NCBI GenBank assembly: GCA_001898825.1
Contig: MKVK01000043.1
Location: forward strand, 186,001-250,000
Source of the DNA: Magnetospirillum sp. 64-120
GTDB lineage: Bacteria; Pseudomonadota; Alphaproteobacteria; Rhodospirillales; Magnetospirillaceae
DNA length: 64,000 nucleotides
Reading direction: 5' to 3'
Each line of letters opens with the position of its first letter. The first letter of the stretch is position 1. Position numbers and translations under genes: made by a program. Below, one piece after another: positions 61,071 through 64,000 of this stretch. The notes below the pieces were generated by a model, which saw only the letters and a list, made by a program, of their open reading frames with translations, was not told the DNA's origin and ran no database searches.

Positions 61071-62456
61071 ATGTCAAATTGGCTTCCCGACCTGTCGGTT
61101 CATTCCGGCCCCAAATACCGCGCCATCGTCGAGGCGATCTCGGGCGACATGGCCGCGGGCGTGCTGGTGCCCGGCACCCGCATGCCCACCCACCGCGATC
61201 TGGCCTGGCGCCTGAAGGTCACCGTGGGCACCGTCGCCCGCGCCTATGCCGAGGCCGAGCACCTGGGCCTGTTGTCCGGTGAAGTGGGGCGCGGCACCTT
61301 CGTCACCGACCCGGCCAAACGTGAATCGGGGTTGGGGCAATATCTGGCGGTGGCCTGGGCGCCGCATCCCGGCATCATCAACATGGCGGTCAACCGTCCG
61401 TCGGGCGACCAGGGGGCCTGGGCGGTGGGGCCGGCCTTGGCGCAATTGGCCAAGCGCCCCGACCTGTCGCAATTGCTGTCCTACAACCTGGAAGTGGTGG
61501 CCCAGCGCCATCGCGCCGCCGGCTGCAAATGGCTGGCCCGGGAAGGGGCGGCGGTGCCCGAGGAACAGGTCACCGTCACCGCAGGCAGCCAGCAGGCGCT
61601 GGTTGCCGCCATCGCCACCCTGACCCGGCCCGGCGACACCATCCTGGCCGAGGAATACACCTATCCCGGCTTCAAGTCGGCGGTGCAGTTGCTGGGGCGC
61701 TCGCTGGTGGGCGTGATGATGGACGACGAAGGGCTGATCCCCGACGAGGTCGAACGCGGCTTCGCCAAGGGGGCGCGCCTGCTGTACACCACCGCGACGG
61801 TGCAGAACCCGACCACCTCGACCCTGTCGGAAGACCGCCGCCGCGCCATTGCCCGGGCGGCGCGGCGTTACGACGCCTATATCGTCGAAGACGGGGTGCA
61901 TCGCTTCCTGGAGCCGAACGCCCCCGAATCCATCCTGGTGCACGCCCCCGAACGCACTTTGTACCTGACCACGCTGTCCAAAAGCGTCACGCCCGGTTTG
62001 CGTTGCTCGTTCTCGGCCCTGCCACCCGCCATCAAGCCGCGCTACGACCAGTCGGTGGGGGCGTTGTCCTTGGCTTTGCCTGTGCCGCTGCTGGAAGTGG
62101 CGTGCATGCTGATCAACGACGGCACCGCCCAGGAAGCCGCCGAGCGCCAGCGCCGCGACGCGGTGGCCCGCATCGCCCTGGCCGGTGAAATCCTAGGCAT
62201 CGAAAATTTGCGCCCGGCTTTCAATGTCTGGCTGCCCATGACCTTGCCGTGGACGTCGTCCGCCTTCATCGCCGAGGCGGCGCGGCGCGCCGTCAGCCTG
62301 CCGCCCACCGATTCCTTCGCCGTCAGCCGGCCACATCTGGATGGCGTGCGGGCCTCGGTCACCGCGCCACCCGACATGGAGACCCTGGCCCAGGCGCTGC
62401 GGGTTCTGGCTGAACTGCGCGACTGCCCGATCTCGCCGGTGGCGATGACGGTCTGA
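61071..62456 (+). CDS. MocR-family regulator (GntR winged helix with aminotransferase domain)
   Basis: This 461-residue regulator has a GntR-type winged helix (residues 1-80: KYRAIVEAISGDMAAGVLVPGTRMPTHRDLAWRLKVTVGTVARAYAEAEHLGLL) joined to a fold-type I aminotransferase-like domain. The PLP lysine is in TTLSKSVTPGLR and the aspartate in YIVEDGVHRF. Such proteins use PLP as effector and often control amino-acid or GABA genes; targets here are probably the divergent DUF1127 gene and perhaps itself. Confidence 0.92.
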   Translation: MSNWLPDLSVHSGPKYRAIVEAISGDMAAGVLVPGTRMPTHRDLAWRLKVTVGTVARAYAEAEHLGLLSGEVGRGTFVTDPAKRESGLGQYLAVAWAPHPGIINMAVNRPSGDQGAWAVGPALAQLAKRPDLSQLLSYNLEVVAQRHRAAGCKWLAREGAAVPEEQVTVTAGSQQALVAAIATLTRPGDTILAEEYTYPGFKSAVQLLGRSLVGVMMDDEGLIPDEVERGFAKGARLLYTTATVQNPTTSTLSEDRRRAIARAARRYDAYIVEDGVHRFLEPNAPESILVHAPERTLYLTTLSKSVTPGLRCSFSALPPAIKPRYDQSVGALSLALPVPLLEVACMLINDGTAQEAAERQRRDAVARIALAGEILGIENLRPAFNVWLPMTLPWTSSAFIAEAARRAVSLPPTDSFAVSRPHLDGVRASVTAPPDMETLAQALRVLAELRDCPISPVAMTV

Positions 62457-62472
62457 CGCGCCCCTTTGACCA

Positions 62473-62478
62473 TATAAT
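62473..62478 (+). promoter_or_regulatory. TATAAT -10 element upstream of chrA
   Basis: A perfect TATAAT lies just after the mocR stop and 40 bases before chrA. The -35 (GGTCTG at 17 bases) is poor, so the promoter may need an activator. A GATTGACA string follows at 62486 that also occurs in the mocR promoter (61032). Confidence 0.4.
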
Positions 62479-62518
62479 GTCACTGGATTGACATCGGCCG
62501 GCCTGTCACCGTGCGGTC

Positions 62519-63748
62519 ATGAACCCAAGTTTTCCCCAGGCGCTTGCCGCCTTCGCCCGCATCGGTCTGCTGTCCTTTGGTGGACCGGCCGGCCAGATCG
62601 CCACCATGCACCGGGTGCTGGTGGACGAAAAACGCTGGCTGGACGAGCCGCGCTTCCTGCACGCGCTGAACTTCTGCATGTTGCTGCCGGGGCCGGAAGC
62701 CCAGCAATTGGCCACTTATGCCGGCTGGCTGCTGCACGGGGTCAAAGGCGGGCTGGCGGCAGGCATCCTGTTCGTGCTGCCGGGGTTTTTGGTCATGCTG
62801 GGTCTGGCGGCGCTGTATGCCGGCTTTTCCGACCTGACTTACGTCCAGGGTCTGTTCCTGGGCATCAAGCCGGCGGTGCTGGCGGTGGTGGTGCAGGCGG
62901 GATTACGCATCGGTGGGCGGGCGCTCAAGGACAATTTCGCCAAAACGGTGGCGGCGGCTTCCTTTCTGGCGCTGTTCGCCCTGGACCTGCCGTTTCCGTT
63001 GGTGGTCCTGGGGGCCGGACTGGTGGGCTGGTGGCGCGGTCGGGGCGGCGAAACGCCGACAGCCGTCGTCGCCGCCCGTTCCAATACGGGGCGAGCGGTT
63101 CTGCTGTGGCTGGTGCTGTGGCTGGCGCCGGTGGGTTTGGCCCTGCTGTGGGGGCAGGGCGCCTTCGCCGCCATCGGTTTGTTCTTCGCCAAGCTGGCGG
63201 TGGTGACCTTCGGCGGCGCCTATGCGGCCTTGTCCTATGTGGCCCAGCAGGCGGTGGAAAATTACGGCTGGTTGTCGGCGGGTGAGATGCTGGACGGACT
63301 GGGGCTGGCCGAGACCACGCCCGGCCCGCTGGTGCTGGTCAACCAATATGTGGGCTTCATCGCCGGCTTTCGCCATCCCGGACCCCTGGACCCGTGGCTG
63401 GGCGGCGTGCTGGGGGCGGGCCTGACCGTGTGGGTGACCTTCGTCCCCAGTTTCCTGTGGATTTTCGCCCTGGCGCCCCATGTGGAACGGCTGCGCGGCC
63501 ATGCCGCCTTGTCGGCGGCCCTGTCGGCCATCACCGCCGCCGTGGTCGGCGTGATCTTCAATCTGTCCCTGTGGTTCGCCCTGCATGTGCTGTTCGCCCG
63601 CTTCGACGGCGCCTGGCCCCGGCCTGACAGCGTTCAGCCGCTGTCCCTGGCTTTGGCGGTTTTCGCCCTGGTCGCCCTGGTGCGGCTGAAATGGGGAATG
63701 GCGCCGGTTCTGGCCCTATGCGGGCTGGTCGGCGTGGGGTTGGCTTAG
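62519..63748 (+). CDS. chrA: Chromate transporter ChrA (two-domain form)
   Basis: This 409-residue inner-membrane protein has two homologous CHR halves with about ten to twelve helices. Half 1 shows FARIGLLSFGGPAGQIATMHRVLVDEKRWLDE and PGPEAQQLATYAGWLLHG; half 2 shows FAKLAVVTFGGAYAALSYVAQQAVENYGWLSAGEM and TTPGPLVLVNQYVGFIAG. It exports chromate (or sulfate-like oxyanions) with the proton gradient. No chrB regulator is next to it; the MocR gene upstream is in the same direction. Confidence 0.92.
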   Translation: MNPSFPQALAAFARIGLLSFGGPAGQIATMHRVLVDEKRWLDEPRFLHALNFCMLLPGPEAQQLATYAGWLLHGVKGGLAAGILFVLPGFLVMLGLAALYAGFSDLTYVQGLFLGIKPAVLAVVVQAGLRIGGRALKDNFAKTVAAASFLALFALDLPFPLVVLGAGLVGWWRGRGGETPTAVVAARSNTGRAVLLWLVLWLAPVGLALLWGQGAFAAIGLFFAKLAVVTFGGAYAALSYVAQQAVENYGWLSAGEMLDGLGLAETTPGPLVLVNQYVGFIAGFRHPGPLDPWLGGVLGAGLTVWVTFVPSFLWIFALAPHVERLRGHAALSAALSAITAAVVGVIFNLSLWFALHVLFARFDGAWPRPDSVQPLSLALAVFALVALVRLKWGMAPVLALCGLVGVGLA

Positions 63749-64000
63749 GATCGCTTCGCCGCCCCAGCGCCGGGCCAGGACCAGGGCCAAAGCGGTGCCG
63801 GCCATCGACAGGGCGACCATGACGAAAAAGGAATTGCCGCCCAATCCTTCGTAAAGACGGCCGGCCAGCGGGCTCATCAGACCGGGTGCAGCCCCCATGG
63901 CCACCGCCGACAGCATGCCCTGGGCGCGGGCCGACAGGGAATGGGGGATGGCGCGGCTGATGAAATGCATGGCCCCCAGATGGGCGCAGCCGAAGGTGGC
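63716..64000 (-). CDS. MFS transporter, C-terminal part
   Basis: The frame is open to the window edge on the minus strand, so the start is missing. The last 94 residues seen hold two hydrophobic segments and the MFS-like AQGMLSAVAMGAAPGLMSPLAGRLYEGLGGNSFFVMVALSMAGTALAL, resembling the sugar/NreB-type or MFS_1 efflux proteins near helices 10-12. The 3' end overlaps chrA by 33 bases, convergent. Substrate unknown. Confidence 0.7.
   Translation of the reverse strand, partial: ATFGCAHLGAMHFISRAIPHSLSARAQGMLSAVAMGAAPGLMSPLAGRLYEGLGGNSFFVMVALSMAGTALALVLARRWGGEAILSQPHADQPA

Overview
The window is high-GC, densely coded DNA from a free-living, metabolically flexible alphaproteobacterium. The gene set (cytochrome cd1 nitrite reductase, bacteriohemerythrin, many c-di-GMP and histidine-kinase signalling proteins, nitrate assimilation, liv-type ABC uptake coupled to acyl-CoA catabolism) and the protein style fit Rhodospirillales, most likely a Magnetospirillum-like organism. 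That assignment is inference from gene content; there is no rRNA in the window, and I found no tRNA, CRISPR array, insertion sequence or prophage.

Region by region. 1-6.1 kb: the end of a YitT-like membrane protein, the ribosome-rescue hydrolase ArfB, then a divergent pair of signalling proteins (a diguanylate cyclase whose sensor domain carries a c-type haem motif, and a Cache-GAF-HD-GYP protein with a large insertion). 6.1-8.0 kb: nirS alone, behind a perfect FNR-type box. 8.0-14.8 kb: a three-gene minus-strand operon (transglutaminase/amidoligase, circularly permuted ATP-grasp/alpha-E, second transglutaminase), a peptide-modification system known from bioinformatics but with no known product. 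14.9-22.7 kb: a periplasmic-binding-domain GGDEF/EAL protein, an FmdB zinc ribbon, a WYL regulator with its VOC partner, scoAB, modD, and a small exported repeat protein upstream of a TetR gene and downstream of a perfect 20-bp palindrome. 22.7-32.5 kb: the nitrate assimilation operon nrtA-nrtB-nrtCD-nirB-nirD-nasA, preceded by a sigma-54 promoter and a leader with two identical ANTAR-type hexaloop hairpins and an overlapping terminator. 32.7-39.4 kb: a lipoprotein, YajQ, a tandem-STAS protein and two divergent sensor kinases.

39.4-55.0 kb: fourteen minus-strand genes in a row, probably one or a few transcription units: acyl-CoA dehydrogenase, 3-hydroxyisobutyrate dehydrogenase, LivG, acyl-CoA ligase, LivHMKF, a PaaK-like ligase, aldehyde dehydrogenase, thiolase, a second acyl-CoA dehydrogenase, a Usp protein and a hotdog thioesterase. 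55.2-60.2 kb: a plus-strand set of GntR regulator, MatB-like ligase, 3-hydroxyisobutyryl-CoA hydrolase, SDR and enoyl-CoA hydratase. Together these two sets cover most of valine/branched-chain acyl-CoA oxidation and import of a carboxylate with CoA activation. 60.2-64 kb: bacteriohemerythrin, a DUF1127 peptide divergent from a MocR regulator across a direct-repeat operator, chromate transporter ChrA and the end of an MFS transporter.

The most useful observations are the dual sigma-54/ANTAR control of nitrate assimilation, the ATP-grasp/transglutaminase operon, the small repeat protein with its palindrome, the haem-c cyclase/HD-GYP pair, and several intergenic palindromic elements, including a two-copy REP-like family and a 56-bp tandem hairpin repeat.
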